This document shows positions 15,363-24,415 of a stretch of DNA of 64,000 bases, piece after piece. Every line of letters starts with the position of its first letter. Position 1 is the stretch's first letter. Under the pieces are notes generated by a model. That model worked only from the letters and a program-made list of their open reading frames with translations. It made no database searches and was not told the origin of the DNA. A program made the position numbers and the translations under genes. The stretch is from Halobacillus salinus (GTDB lineage: Bacteria > Bacillota > Bacilli > Bacillales > Halobacillaceae): contig NZ_SRJC01000001.1 in NCBI RefSeq assembly GCF_004684905.1, positions 1,860,001 through 1,924,000 on the forward strand, read 5' to 3'.

Positions 15363-16212
15363 TTTGAAATGCACCCAAGTGTTAGATCGATTCCTATCCT
15401 TTTACGATCAAGCATCCATTGAACAGGCAGACTTGACCCGTCGGTTAGAACTATGGATTCAACATTATAACTTTCCACACGTCCCTCCTGGTTACAAGAA
15501 GTACCAACTTGCTCAAGAGATGTTAGAGCATGGTTGGAAACATTACCCGATCGCTTATGATAAAATTAAGTATTTCGATACGGATGCTGAACAATGGCAC
15601 ATGCGCCTGGAGGAAATCAAAAGCCTGACCTCTATCCCAGATGATGTCCATGCATCGATTCTATTCTTTGTAGCAGCATTTGAAACAGATCCTTTTATCG
15701 TGATAGAGGGCGATGAATACATCATTTGTTTCCCCGTGGAGCTTGAAGCGACGGATTTCAGGTTGACTCAAGAACTCACCCGAGTGGTAAACTGCACACA
15801 ATCCGGCATGGCACCAAGTCACACCCGTACACTTGCACAGTTGATTTTCCAAGAAGGAATCGCGCTACATACGGCGCACCAAATCCTAGGTGACGAAAAG
15901 CGTAATGATGCATTTTCCTATTTCAAAAACGATGCCTGTACGCGTGAGCCCAACCGGATTATGATCAACATCCTGCCCCATCTGAACAGAACAGATTATG
16001 AGGCTCTATACTCTTTCACTAAGGGAACAGGCGCTTCCGGTTTCGAAAAGGAAGCCAATTTCACGGGCTGGAACCTAGTTCAATATCTACTCAATCAAGG
16101 TGTTACCTTAAAAGAGCTCATTACATTGAACGCGAAAGATGTGGATGCATATGTCGAGGAGTCTTTATTCAATCTGCTTGATAGTGCCTACTCCCCACAG
16201 CCGCAAGAGTAA
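15355..16212 (+). CDS. Degenerate DUF2268-like (YjaZ-type) protein without HExxH
   Basis: This is a 285-residue protein. The layout resembles DUF2268 predicted zinc proteases such as B. subtilis YjaZ: a helical N-terminal half, then the RLTQELTRVVN segment where the family has a HExxH helix. A later block, LAQLIFQEGIALHTAHQILGD, aligns with the family's EGLAEHF block. Here the zinc-binding pair reads Q139-E140-L-T-R143, so both metal His residues are replaced while the two Glu residues remain. This suggests a non-catalytic relative acting as a binding or regulatory protein. The similarity is judged by eye. Its ATG at 15355 overlaps the upstream hydrolase by 8 nt. Confidence 0.6.
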   Translation: MDDLKCTQVLDRFLSFYDQASIEQADLTRRLELWIQHYNFPHVPPGYKKYQLAQEMLEHGWKHYPIAYDKIKYFDTDAEQWHMRLEEIKSLTSIPDDVHASILFFVAAFETDPFIVIEGDEYIICFPVELEATDFRLTQELTRVVNCTQSGMAPSHTRTLAQLIFQEGIALHTAHQILGDEKRNDAFSYFKNDACTREPNRIMINILPHLNRTDYEALYSFTKGTGASGFEKEANFTGWNLVQYLLNQGVTLKELITLNAKDVDAYVEESLFNLLDSAYSPQPQE

Positions 16213-16269
16213 CAAAGAATAAGAAAATGAACTTTTTTCACTACAGGGCTATCATTGATTTGGGCAGTC

Positions 16270-16278
16270 TGTTATAAT
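16270..16278 (+). promoter_or_regulatory. Extended -10 promoter of the cold-shock gene
   Basis: TGT-TATAAT (TATAAT at 16273-16278) is an extended -10 with a poor -35. It predicts a 5' untranslated region of about 125 nt, typical of csp mRNAs whose leader folds change with temperature. Confidence 0.6.
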
Positions 16279-16411
16279 GAATTTAAATTATTGTTGTTCG
16301 ATCAGATTCATGCAAGAGAAGATGTTTCGTAAGATGTCGTCTTGATGGAACTTTGAAGAGCAAGAATAGTAATACAATGTGGATCTAGATCCACGCAGGA
16401 GGTAATTGTAC

Positions 16412-16609
16412 ATGGTTGAAGGTACAGTAAAATGGTTTAACGCAGAAAAAGGTTTCGGATTTATTGAAGTAGAAGGTCAAGACGACGTCTTCGTACACTT
16501 CTCCGCTATTCAAGAAGAAGGTTTCAAAACTCTTGAAGAAGGTCAAGTTGTATCTTTCGAAATCGAAGAAGGACAGCGTGGACCACAAGCAGCAAACGTT
16601 ACAAAATAA
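16412..16609 (+). CDS. Cold-shock protein (CspA/CspB family)
   Basis: This is a 65-residue single-stranded nucleic-acid-binding protein with an OB fold. Both RNA-binding motifs are intact: KGFGFIEV (RNP1) and VFVHFSAI (RNP2). The opening [20 protein letters not shown] is essentially the family consensus. It acts as an RNA chaperone and transcription antiterminator, and can be constitutive or cold-induced. The start is the ATG at 16412, 8 nt from AGGAGGT. An ATG at 16406-16411 is not present in frame with good spacing. The long leader after the promoter at 16273 suits cold-responsive control. The terminator at 16621 ends a monocistronic transcript. Confidence 0.95.
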   Translation: MVEGTVKWFNAEKGFGFIEVEGQDDVFVHFSAIQEEGFKTLEEGQVVSFEIEEGQRGPQAANVTK

Positions 16610-16620
16610 GTTTGCTTAAG

Positions 16621-16648
16621 AAGATCCCCTTTATGGGGATCTTTTTTT
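16621..16648 (+). terminator. Terminator of the cold-shock gene
   Basis: The 8-bp stem AGATCCCC/GGGGATCT with a 5-nt loop is followed by seven T residues. Confidence 0.92.
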
Positions 16649-16733
16649 ATGCTTTGATTAAGGCTGTAACCCCCCTACATACAAACTCTCACTACTGACA
16701 CCACAAAGGCAGCGTTGAACGCTTGCTCATCCA

Positions 16734-16764
16734 CAAAAAAAAGAGAGCCTTATGCGGCTCTCTT
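16734..16764 (-). terminator. Terminator of map
   Basis: The 9-bp stem AAGAGAGCC/GGCTCTCTT has a long A run on the + strand, read as T residues by the - strand transcript. Confidence 0.85.
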
Positions 16765-16771
16765 CCTTTAT

Positions 16772-17527
16772 TTACTCTTCATCTTGTTCTGTCAGAATCA
16801 ACGGACCGTCCTTCGTGATGGCAATTGTATGCTCATATTGAGCGGACAAGGAACCATCGACCGTACGCGCTGTCCAGTTGTTTTCATCCATCTGAGTCAT
16901 ATACTTTCCAATGTTGATCATCGGTTCGATCGTAATGACCATACCATCTTTCAAACGGGCGCCTTTGCCAGCTTGACCGAAGTGAGGGATATAAGGATCT
17001 TCGTGAATACCGTACCCGATACCGTGTCCAGTAAAGTCACGAACAACAGAGTACCCTTCTCCTTCTGCATACGATTGGATCGCATGGCCGATGTCACCAA
17101 TACGGTTACCGACTGTTGCCGCTTCGATTCCTTTATATAGAGACGTTTTTGTTACGTCCATCAACTTCTGTGCTTCATCGCTAATTTCACCTACTGCATG
17201 AGTCCATGCAGAATCTGCTAAGAAGCCATCTAAGTTTACAACCATATCAATCGTTACGATATCGCCTTCTTCTAACTGTTCTTTTCTCGGGAAGCCGTGA
17301 CAAACTTCATCATTAATAGAAGCACACGTTGTAAACTCATACCCTTGATACCCCTTCTGCTCTCCCGTTGCACCGCGCTCTGCTAGATACTTCTCAACAA
17401 AGTTCTCAATTTCCATCGTCGTTACACCAGGCTTGATAAAGGTGCGCAGTTGTTTGTGTACACTAGCAAGAAGTTTTCCCGCTTCATGCATTTTTTCTAT
17501 TTCGCGTTTACTTTTACGTCTAATCAT
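16772..17527 (-). CDS. map: Type I methionine aminopeptidase
   Basis: This 251-residue cytosolic enzyme removes the initiator methionine from nascent proteins with small second residues. The pita-bread fold metal ligands are recognisable: D in DMVVNLDGFLADSAW (two Asp, near residues 94 and 105), H in FTGHGIGYGIHEDP near residue 168, E in VITIEPMI near residue 200 and E in YEHTIAIT near residue 232. The length fits type I enzymes without the N-terminal zinc finger. It resembles B. subtilis YflG (MapB), a second MAP outside the ribosomal-protein cluster. AGGAAGGAT precedes the ATG at 17527. It is monocistronic. Confidence 0.93.
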   Translation of the reverse strand: MIRRKSKREIEKMHEAGKLLASVHKQLRTFIKPGVTTMEIENFVEKYLAERGATGEQKGYQGYEFTTCASINDEVCHGFPRKEQLEEGDIVTIDMVVNLDGFLADSAWTHAVGEISDEAQKLMDVTKTSLYKGIEAATVGNRIGDIGHAIQSYAEGEGYSVVRDFTGHGIGYGIHEDPYIPHFGQAGKGARLKDGMVITIEPMINIGKYMTQMDENNWTARTVDGSLSAQYEHTIAITKDGPLILTEQDEE

Positions 17528-17587
17528 ATACCCAATCCTTCCTGTTAGTTCTTATACGTATATGCAAGCATCCTTTTGTATGATAAC

Positions 17588-17612
17588 GAAAAAAACGGCG
17601 TTCGACCACCGT
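17588..17612 (-). terminator. Terminator of the maltose acetyltransferase gene
   Basis: The 6-bp stem (17595-17600 with 17607-17612, one G-T pair) is followed by seven T residues on the - strand. It is short, so moderate strength is expected. Confidence 0.65.
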
Positions 17613-17618
17613 GGAGAC

Positions 17619-18173
17619 TTATTCTACTGATCTAATGACTTTAGCTGGGTTTCCACCGACAAATACATCGGATGGAACATCTTTGGTTACGACAGCACCT
17701 GAGCCGATCACGACGTTGTCACCTATGGTTACTCCGGGATTAATGATCGCGCCTCCGCCGATCCAGACATCATCACCAATTGTAATAGGTCTACCGAGCT
17801 CAAGACCACTCGCTCTCGTGTCCCGGTCCATAGGGTGAGTTGCTGTGTAAAGCTGTACACCAGGGCCCATCATCACTCTCTTCCCAATGGTAATCTTACA
17901 AACATCAAGGAAGACACAATTGAAATTGGCATAAAAACCATCACCGACGTGGATGTTGTATCCATAATCGCAGTAAAAAGGCGGCTCCAGAGAATAATCC
18001 CCTTCAATACTGCCGAACAAGCTAGTAACCAATTGCTCACGATAGTGCGTTTCTGTATCTTTTGTTCGATTCAAGTCGTAAGTAATCTGTCTTGCCCGTG
18101 AACGTTCATGAACCAATTCATTATCCCAAGAGGCATATAGTTCTCCTGCTAACATCTTTTCCTTTTCTGTCAT
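17619..18173 (-). CDS. maa: Maltose/galactoside O-acetyltransferase
   Basis: This 184-residue left-handed beta-helix (hexapeptide repeat) enzyme transfers acetyl from acetyl-CoA to sugar hydroxyls. The N-terminal cap (MTEKEKMLAGELYASWDNEL) is the Mac domain. The hexapeptide turns run from about residue 60, with the catalytic His in YTATHPMDRDTR near residue 113. GDDVWIGGGAIINPGVTIGDNVVIGSG is the classical repeat region. The ATG at 18173 has AAGGTGA 3-6 nt upstream; an in-frame start further out is less likely. The biological role of Maa proteins is uncertain, and detoxification of excess sugar is one proposal. Confidence 0.9.
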   Translation of the reverse strand: MTEKEKMLAGELYASWDNELVHERSRARQITYDLNRTKDTETHYREQLVTSLFGSIEGDYSLEPPFYCDYGYNIHVGDGFYANFNCVFLDVCKITIGKRVMMGPGVQLYTATHPMDRDTRASGLELGRPITIGDDVWIGGGAIINPGVTIGDNVVIGSGAVVTKDVPSDVFVGGNPAKVIRSVE

Positions 18174-18284
18174 TTCGTCACCTTCATTCCCAAGCATTAC
18201 TTTCCTTTACTTTACCATACTTTTTAGCTAGTCTGAATGTAATCAAACAGAGCATATGCCTGGAATAGTAGGGAGAGTATTGTC

Positions 18285-18791
18285 GTGCAGACACGCGAAT
18301 TAAACGGACAAGATGCAGAAGCTTATTATGAATTACGCCTAGAAGCATTATTAACGAACCCAGATTCATTTATTACGACTTATGAACAGGAAAAGCAGCG
18401 CCCGAATCCATTGAAGACAATTGCAGAAAGACTGGACTCCAACATCTCAAGAACGTTCGGATTATTCTCTGAAGAAAAGCTATGCGGGATCGTTACTTTG
18501 ATGAAACAGACGCACCCGAAGTTCTCTCATAAAGGAGATGTTCTAGCAATGTATATCTCGCCCTCATCAAGAAGAAAAGGAGGAGCCGTGCAATTGTTAG
18601 ATGAACTCATACGCTCAGCAAGGGCTTTCGGACTGGAACAATTGCGCTTGAGTGTTGTTACCGAGAATACTCCAGCCAAACAATTGTATCAAAAGGTCGG
18701 CTTCCAATCATATGGTATTGAGAGAAAGGCCATCAAACTACCGGAGCGATATTTGGATGAAGATCACATGGTGTTGTTCCTGGAAACCTGA
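18285..18791 (+). CDS. GNAT-family N-acetyltransferase
   Basis: This is a 168-residue GNAT protein. The beta-4 strand GDVLAMYISPSSRRKGGAVQLLDELI contains the acetyl-CoA loop, here RRKGGA (R/QxxGxG/A form), near residues 96-101. ENTPAKQLYQKVGFQSYG near residue 130 is the common C-terminal GNAT motif. The substrate is unknown. The start is a GTG at 18285 after GGGAGAG. It lies 60 nt upstream of the ABC operon in the same direction and may be cotranscribed with it, since no terminator is visible between. Confidence 0.8.
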   Translation: MQTRELNGQDAEAYYELRLEALLTNPDSFITTYEQEKQRPNPLKTIAERLDSNISRTFGLFSEEKLCGIVTLMKQTHPKFSHKGDVLAMYISPSSRRKGGAVQLLDELIRSARAFGLEQLRLSVVTENTPAKQLYQKVGFQSYGIERKAIKLPERYLDEDHMVLFLET

Positions 18792-18852
18792 AACGTGACC
18801 CCTGGCATTTCCGTATAGGTAGAAAGAGTATCTAAGTAAAGGGTGTACATAA

Positions 18853-19575
18853 ATGATAGAGATAAACCGTATCACGAAGACGTTCCCCGGTAAAACAGCC
18901 GTAAAAGACCTAAGCCTGACTATCCCGGACGGTAAGATTTTCGGATTCTTGGGACCGAATGGCGCAGGCAAATCCACGACTATAAAAATGATGACAGGTA
19001 TCCTTCCCATTGACGAAGGATCTATTACAATGAACGGAAAAGATATTTCAAAAGAAGTATTAGCCGCTAAGCAGATGATTGGCTATGTGCCGGACCGCTC
19101 CGACATTTTCCTTCGGTTAAAGGGAATCGAATATCTTAACTTCATCGCTGACGTGTACGATGTACCTCAAGAAGTGCGGGAAACAAAGATTTCAGAACTC
19201 ACTAAGCAATTCGGAATCTATGAAGCGCTCGATGACCATATACAGACATACTCTCACGGGATGAAGCAAAAAATCGTTGTCAGTGGCGTCCTGCTTCACG
19301 ATCCTGATATATGGATACTGGATGAACCTTTGACTGGGCTTGATCCGAAATCTTCTTATATGTTGAAAGAGATGATGCGTGATCATGCAGCGAAGGGAAA
19401 GATCGTCTTCTTCTCCACTCACGTGCTGGAGGTTGTAGAGCAATTGTGTGATGAAGTGGCGATTATCAATCAAGGACACGTACAGTTCCAGGGGAATATG
19501 AAAGAAATGAAGCAACAGTTCCAAGAAGATCAGAACTTAGAACAGCTGTTTCTGGAGCTGACGCAAAATGGCTAA
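18853..19575 (+). CDS. ABC transporter ATP-binding protein (YthP-like)
   Basis: This is a 240-residue nucleotide-binding domain. The Walker A GPNGAGKST lies near residue 36, the signature motif is the variant YSHGMKQKI near residue 132, Walker B is WILDEPLTGLD near residue 152, and the switch His is in FFSTHVLE near residue 185. It resembles YthP of B. subtilis, whose partner is a large membrane protein of the YthQ type, encoded next. The pair could export or import an unknown substrate, and drug efflux is only one option. The ATG at 18853 is in an AT-rich context, with AAAGGGTG 8 nt upstream. The 3' end overlaps the permease gene by 8 nt. Confidence 0.88.
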   Translation: MIEINRITKTFPGKTAVKDLSLTIPDGKIFGFLGPNGAGKSTTIKMMTGILPIDEGSITMNGKDISKEVLAAKQMIGYVPDRSDIFLRLKGIEYLNFIADVYDVPQEVRETKISELTKQFGIYEALDDHIQTYSHGMKQKIVVSGVLLHDPDIWILDEPLTGLDPKSSYMLKEMMRDHAAKGKIVFFSTHVLEVVEQLCDEVAIINQGHVQFQGNMKEMKQQFQEDQNLEQLFLELTQNG

Positions 19576-21211
19576 GACATGGCTGCTAATTAAAACAATG
19601 GTCAAAATGCAGCTTTCCACTGCAGGTAAAAGTGATCTGGAGAAAGCTGGATATGGTTGTTTAGTGTTATTCGCCATTCCTTTAGGTCTTCTTCTATTAT
19701 CGATATTGAACTCGATGATCGATACTCTCTATACGAGTCTTGCGCCTACAGGAAATGAGAATGTCATTCTTGGGTTGTTGTTTGTGATGATGACCTTCAT
19801 CTTCCTATTCGTCAGCTTGAGCACTGTACTTAGCTCTTTTTATTTTGCAGAGGATGTGGAGTCTTTTATCCCTCTCCCTTTTCAACCTTATCAAATCGTC
19901 ATGGGAAAAGCGGCTGTCCCGTTTCTTTCTTTATATGGGGTAAATACGCTCGTCTTATTACCTAGTCTCATCATCTATGGAATACATAGTGCCTCTGGTC
20001 CCGTTTACTACATTTTCTCTCTTGTCCTTTGGTTAGTCGCTCCTGTCGTACCATTTGTACTGACAGCAGCAACTATCATGTTCATTATGAGGTTTGCGAA
20101 TATAGCAAAGAACAAAGACCGGACCAAGATCATCATGGGATCTCTCGGTTTTGCGTTTGCCATAGGTGTGAATATTTTATTCAGGCTGGATAGCGGCGGG
20201 ACAGGCGGAGGTATGTCCGAGATGGTTTTGGAGCAGAACGCTTTGTTAGGATTAGTCACGAAATTCTTCCCGACAGCTTACTTCAGTTCCATTGCATTGA
20301 CCTCACCGACGTCTATTATTGGAAGCCTTAATTTCCTTGCCATGATCGCCTTGTCTTTCGCTGGGATACTTCTTTTCATGACAATTGGTCAACAATGGTA
20401 CTTTAAAGGAGTACTCGGACTATCAGGTGGCACACGTTCTACGTTTAAAGAAAATGACTTGAAAAGACGCACAGAGAAGAGACAAGTTCTATGGAGTCTG
20501 TTATTAAAAGAATGGAAAACGATTGTTCGAACGCCGACGTTCTTTACCCAGATCCTCATTCAAAGCTTGTTCTTTCCTGTCTTTATACTGATTCTGTTAC
20601 TGCTTCAATCAAGTGGTTCGCTTTCGACGATGGCTTCTAGAATAAACGGATGGGATGATAGTACTTCATTATTAGTCCTATTCGCTTTCACCATCATCGG
20701 ACTGGGGGTGAATCCTGCATCCTTCTCTTCTATCTCAAGGGAAGGAAAGTCATGGTTCAACAATCTCTATTTACCGATTCCCGCTCCCTTGATTGTGACG
20801 AGTAAACTGTTGGTCTCTTTCTTCTTGAACGTACTTTCTTTACTTATTATCAGTATCGCTATTCTATTTCTATTCGAGGTATCACTTAGCGTCTGGTTCA
20901 TTTGGTTCCTGGCAAGTATCGTTGCGAGCTGGATCACAAGCATCATTGGATTCCTACTTGACTTCCATCAACCTAAACTGAACTGGACAGATGAACGAGA
21001 AGTATTCAAAGGGCGAATGATCGGGTTCTTCGCACTCGCAGCAGAGGCTCTCGTGTTTGGATTGCTGCTGATCCTTTTATGGGCTGTACCTTTATTTCAA
21101 AGCCTAACATTCGCTTCCGTTTTTATGGTTGTCTACCTAACGATATGTGTATTGCTAGGGCAATGGTATGTAGGCAAAGTGACAAAAGAGAAATTCTCAA
21201 CAATCCATTGA
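19568..21211 (+). CDS. Large ABC transporter permease (YthQ-like)
   Basis: This is a 547-residue integral membrane protein with about 12-14 hydrophobic segments in two halves. It starts with a cytoplasmic helix, then LVLFAIPLGLLLLSIL. The middle has a soluble loop, WSLLLKEWKTIVRTPTFF, at about residue 310. This KEWK motif before the second membrane half is characteristic of the ABC permease family that pairs with YthP-type ATPases. It is coupled to the ATPase by an 8-nt overlap. The substrate is unknown. No terminator follows directly, but a hairpin at 21266-21299 lies downstream. Confidence 0.83.
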   Translation: MAKTWLLIKTMVKMQLSTAGKSDLEKAGYGCLVLFAIPLGLLLLSILNSMIDTLYTSLAPTGNENVILGLLFVMMTFIFLFVSLSTVLSSFYFAEDVESFIPLPFQPYQIVMGKAAVPFLSLYGVNTLVLLPSLIIYGIHSASGPVYYIFSLVLWLVAPVVPFVLTAATIMFIMRFANIAKNKDRTKIIMGSLGFAFAIGVNILFRLDSGGTGGGMSEMVLEQNALLGLVTKFFPTAYFSSIALTSPTSIIGSLNFLAMIALSFAGILLFMTIGQQWYFKGVLGLSGGTRSTFKENDLKRRTEKRQVLWSLLLKEWKTIVRTPTFFTQILIQSLFFPVFILILLLLQSSGSLSTMASRINGWDDSTSLLVLFAFTIIGLGVNPASFSSISREGKSWFNNLYLPIPAPLIVTSKLLVSFFLNVLSLLIISIAILFLFEVSLSVWFIWFLASIVASWITSIIGFLLDFHQPKLNWTDEREVFKGRMIGFFALAAEALVFGLLLILLWAVPLFQSLTFASVFMVVYLTICVLLGQWYVGKVTKEKFSTIH

Positions 21212-21265
21212 TGAAGTGTAGAATTTTGGTTTTGTTATGAAATAAGGGAAAAACGACTTCGACAC

Positions 21266-21299
21266 TAAAAAAACTCGCGAGCTCTTAGCTCGCGAGTTC
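21266..21299. terminator. Terminator shared by the ABC operon and the zinc-ribbon gene
   Basis: The perfect 10-bp stem ACTCGCGAGC/GCTCGCGAGT has a T run on the - strand and a T/C-rich stretch on the + strand. Confidence 0.85.
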
Positions 21300-21304
21300 T
21301 CTAT

Positions 21305-21508
21305 TTAACCGAAGAAGAAATCGAAAATATTGCTGGCATTAGACGCCTCTTTATTATAAAACTCTGAGTATCCGCAGTTCTTACAGTAAACCACGGTGAA
21401 CCGGTTGTTCTGGACGTCGAACATTTTTGAAAGTCCACTGCCTGTCATTGCGACTTCTTTCTCAGCAGCGTCTGTACTACCGCATTTGATACATCCTTTT
21501 TCACTCAT
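21305..21508 (-). CDS. Small zinc-ribbon protein
   Basis: This is a 67-residue protein with two CxxC pairs: CIKCG near residue 6 and CKNCGYSEFY near residue 42. That is a complete zinc ribbon of the kind annotated as zinc-ribbon nucleic-acid-binding protein in Bacillales. The loop between the pairs contains GSGLSKMFDVQNNRFTVVYC. The tail (SNASNIFDFFFG) is hydrophobic. The biological role is unknown. AGGAGGA lies 7 nt before the ATG at 21508. No terminator is visible between uspA and this gene, so the two may be transcribed together. Confidence 0.78.
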   Translation of the reverse strand: MSEKGCIKCGSTDAAEKEVAMTGSGLSKMFDVQNNRFTVVYCKNCGYSEFYNKEASNASNIFDFFFG

Positions 21509-21575
21509 GTAACCATTCCTCCTAAGTAATCATGTTATATATACGGCTAGAAAGGTAAAAGCGTTTCATCCGAGT

Positions 21576-21995
21576 TTATTTTACAATCATAACGGGACAA
21601 TCCGCCCGCTTGGCAACCTTGTGACTCACACTTCCCAGCACCATTTCCTGGAGCGCATTCAGACCTCTACTTCCAATCACTACGATGTCGAATCCGTTTT
21701 TATTCGCATAGTCGACAATCGACGGACCAGCTTCCCCGTGCCGTATTTCAATAGTGAAAGGCACTTTCTTTTCATCCATTATCTTCTCTATAGGTTGAAG
21801 TCTCTCATGGCGCCGCTTCTCAATAGTTGCCCGGTCGCCCTCCGTCAGGACATCTGTTTTGGATTGATCTCCGTCAATAACGTATATAATGGTTACCTCG
21901 CCATCTCCTTGAAGAGTGGCAAGCTCCGCTGCACGTTCTGCTGTTCGGATGGAATGTTCTGAACCATCTGCAGCTAACAAAATCTTCTGGTACAT
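21576..21995 (-). CDS. Universal stress protein (UspA family)
   Basis: This is a 139-residue cytosolic protein. The N-terminal KILLAADGSEHS (residues 4-15) and the C-terminal nucleotide motif GSRGLNALQEMVLGSVS (G-2x-G-9x-G-S/T) are those of ATP-binding UspA proteins. It is likely a homodimer that accumulates under stress, and its target is unknown. Its gene is divergent from the SulP transporter, and UspA-SulP pairs are commonly seen side by side, which suggests a shared physiological role in anion or bicarbonate handling. The ATG at 21995 follows GGGGG. Confidence 0.88.
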   Translation of the reverse strand: MYQKILLAADGSEHSIRTAERAAELATLQGDGEVTIIYVIDGDQSKTDVLTEGDRATIEKRRHERLQPIEKIMDEKKVPFTIEIRHGEAGPSIVDYANKNGFDIVVIGSRGLNALQEMVLGSVSHKVAKRADCPVMIVK

Positions 21996-22320
21996 ATGGT
22001 AGCCCCCTAATTCGATAGTCTACTTCTCTACTTTTTTATTCTATATCTAAGAAGCGTATTCCTCCTAATACGCCTTCCTCAATTACAGTCTGTTCAAACC
22101 ATGACATTTACTCAGATAGAACAAAACAACTAAAAAGATGAACATTTTATGATATCTGCATGCAAATCAAAGAAAATAGGAGAAATAAAAAGAATGAGTC
22201 CTTTTTATGCGCTTACATGCCATTATGATTAAAAAGTGATGAATGATATAATCTGTCACGTTCTTGCCGGATCTACATGCTATATGGATAGCATAATATT
22301 GACTAGAAAGAGGTGCGCAA
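21996..22320 (+). promoter_or_regulatory. Divergent uspA-SulP intergenic region
   Basis: This 325-nt stretch has no gene I can support. An extended -10 (TGA-TATAAT at 22244-22252) points to the SulP gene. A perfect 7-bp inverted repeat ATGCTAT-ATGG-ATAGCAT (22277-22294) lies in the predicted 5' leader and may be an operator or a small hairpin. A GGAGGAATACG near 22060-22070 (- strand) looks like a ribosome site but has no start codon. Confidence 0.4.
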
Positions 22321-23793
22321 TTGAACACACAAACAATTAAACAACAATGGTTCGGAAACGTAAAAAACGATACGCTTTCAGGCTTGGTTGTCGCTATGGC
22401 ACTCATCCCTGAAGCGATCGCTTTCTCTATCATCGCTGGAGTCGACCCCATGGTAGGATTGTACGCTTCCTTCTGTATCGCTGTTGTCATTTCTTTTGTA
22501 GGCGGGCGTCCTGGTATGATATCAGCCGCAACAGGAGCTATGGCATTGCTTATGGTAACGCTCGTAAAGGATCACGGACTTGAGTATTTGCTTGCCGCGA
22601 CGATTTTGACAGGTATTCTACAGTTCTTGTTAGGTGTTCTTAAAATCGGGCAATTTATGAAGTTTATTCCGAAATCAGTAATGGTAGGCTTCGTAAATGC
22701 CTTGGCTATTTTGATCTTCACCTCTCAACTTCCGCACTTCGAAGGTGCTGGAATGCCGATGTATCTGATGGTTGCCGGATCACTTGCAATCATTTATATC
22801 CTTCCTAGATTTACGAAAGCTGTACCTTCTCCATTGGTAGCCATTATTGTCATGACAATAGTCGCTATCACGACAGGAGCAGGTATGAAAACCGTCGGAG
22901 ATATGGGAGAACTCTCTAGCACTCTTCCTATCTTCCTAGTGCCTGAAATACCTTTGACCTTTGAAACTCTGCAGATCATTTTCCCAATTTCTCTAGCTCT
23001 TGCATTTGTCGGATTACTGGAATCCCTTCTGACGTCTCAGATTGTCGATGATATGACGGATACAGAGAGTGACAAGAACAAAGAAGCACGCGGACAAGGT
23101 ATTTCGAACGTTGTCGCTGGTTTCTTCGGAGGAATGGCTGGTTGTGCGATGATCGGTCAGTCCGTCATCAACGTCTCTTCAGGTGGACGCGGAAGATTAT
23201 CTACATTTGTAGCAGGGGTCTTTATGATGCTTCTTATCATCGTATTCAACGACCTGCTCGTCCAAATTCCGATGGCGGTGCTTGTCGGCGTTATGATTAT
23301 GGTGTCGATCGGTACATTCGATTGGGGATCGCTTACTAAATTCAGAAGAGCTCCAATAACCGATTCCGTAGTCATGATCGTAACAGTTGGTACCGTTGTG
23401 AAGACACATGACCTTTCTAAAGGGGTACTTGCCGGAGTAATCTTGAGTGCCATCTTCTTCGTTGTGAAGATCTCCAAGGTCAAGGTCGAGGAAATGTACG
23501 AAAAGAGCACGCAAACGATGGTGTACAAAGTTAAAGGGGAAGTGTTCTTCGCTTCGACGGATAACCTGATTGAGCATTTCGATTACAAGGTGGACGCTAA
23601 AAACGTTCGAATTGATTTCACGGAAGCTCACATCTGGGATGATTCCGGAGTTGCAGCTGTAGACAAGCTTGTGATTAAATTCAGAGAGCATGGAAAAGAA
23701 GTCGAAATCGTTGGACTGAACAAAGACAGCTCCAAACTTGTTGACCGCTTAGCCATCTACGATCAATCGAACGCATCCGCCTCGAATCATTAA
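22321..23793 (+). CDS. SulP-family anion transporter with STAS domain
   Basis: This is a 490-residue membrane transporter of the SLC26/SulP family. The membrane domain (about residues 15-385) opens with [28 protein letters not shown], and contains [33 protein letters not shown], the conserved helix-8 region. The C-terminal STAS domain spans about residues 400-490. Bacterial members carry sulfate or bicarbonate, often with Na+, and the substrate here cannot be fixed. The start is a TTG at 22321 after AGAGGTG. It is divergent from uspA and is followed by a bidirectional terminator. Confidence 0.88.
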   Translation: MNTQTIKQQWFGNVKNDTLSGLVVAMALIPEAIAFSIIAGVDPMVGLYASFCIAVVISFVGGRPGMISAATGAMALLMVTLVKDHGLEYLLAATILTGILQFLLGVLKIGQFMKFIPKSVMVGFVNALAILIFTSQLPHFEGAGMPMYLMVAGSLAIIYILPRFTKAVPSPLVAIIVMTIVAITTGAGMKTVGDMGELSSTLPIFLVPEIPLTFETLQIIFPISLALAFVGLLESLLTSQIVDDMTDTESDKNKEARGQGISNVVAGFFGGMAGCAMIGQSVINVSSGGRGRLSTFVAGVFMMLLIIVFNDLLVQIPMAVLVGVMIMVSIGTFDWGSLTKFRRAPITDSVVMIVTVGTVVKTHDLSKGVLAGVILSAIFFVVKISKVKVEEMYEKSTQTMVYKVKGEVFFASTDNLIEHFDYKVDAKNVRIDFTEAHIWDDSGVAAVDKLVIKFREHGKEVEIVGLNKDSSKLVDRLAIYDQSNASASNH

Positions 23794-23798
23794 ATGAT

Positions 23799-23836
23799 AA
23801 AAAGCGTGTGATTCTAATTAGAATCACACGCTTTTC
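23799..23836. terminator. Bidirectional terminator
   Basis: A perfect long stem (AAAAGCGTGTGATTCT against its complement) with a 4-nt AATT loop has T runs on both strands. It serves both the SulP gene and the convergent GNAT gene. Confidence 0.92.
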
Positions 23837-24380
23837 TTTGTTTATCATCCCATTCATCCTTCAGCAAGCTGAAGACAATCGAATCACGCCAATGACCTTT
23901 GATGTACAAGTCTTTCCTCAGTACACCTTCTTTAATCATGCCTACTCTTTCTAGCACTCGTATCGATGCCAGGTTATTCGGGTCACTTACGGCTGCAACC
24001 CGGTGAAGTTCACATTTATCAAAGCTATGCTTGAGCATCAGACAGACTGCTTGCTTCGCATAACCGTTTCCCCAGTGCCCATGGTGAATGACAAATCCGA
24101 TCTCACCCACTCCATCCCAGTCGGTGATGTTCATTTCAATATTGCCCACCACTTGATTATTTTCTTTTAAAACAATAGCAAAGACGAACCTGCTGCGGTG
24201 GCGCTTATTCCGGTCTCGAATCGCTTGGGCGATGAAAAATTTAGAGTCTTCTTCCGTGTTCGGCCCCCATGGTTGGAATTTACAGACGTCCTCATTAGAA
24301 GCGTACTCATGAAGCAATGACCAGTCATCTTGGGTGACTTCTCTCAAATAGAGAACTTTATTCTCCTCTAAAATCTCCAT
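23814..24380 (-). CDS. RimJ/RimL-like GNAT acetyltransferase
   Basis: This is a 188-residue GNAT protein of the acetyltransf_3 type (RimJ/RimL and spermidine acetyltransferase relatives). NKVLYLREVTQDDWSLLHEYASNEDV opens the domain. The CoA loop lies in IHHGHWGNGYAKQAVCLML (HWGNGYA) near residue 98, and the ending VLERVGMIKEGVLRKDLYIKGHWRDS is the classic C-terminal motif. The substrate may be a ribosomal-protein N-terminus or an amine, but this is not fixed. The ATG at 24380 has AGGAGTG 8 nt before it. The upstream small gene is in the same direction, so they may be cotranscribed. Confidence 0.82.
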   Translation of the reverse strand: MEILEENKVLYLREVTQDDWSLLHEYASNEDVCKFQPWGPNTEEDSKFFIAQAIRDRNKRHRSRFVFAIVLKENNQVVGNIEMNITDWDGVGEIGFVIHHGHWGNGYAKQAVCLMLKHSFDKCELHRVAAVSDPNNLASIRVLERVGMIKEGVLRKDLYIKGHWRDSIVFSLLKDEWDDKQRKACDSN

Positions 24381-24415
24381 GTTATTCACTCCTATAGGGT
24401 GCTCCTAAGCATGAA

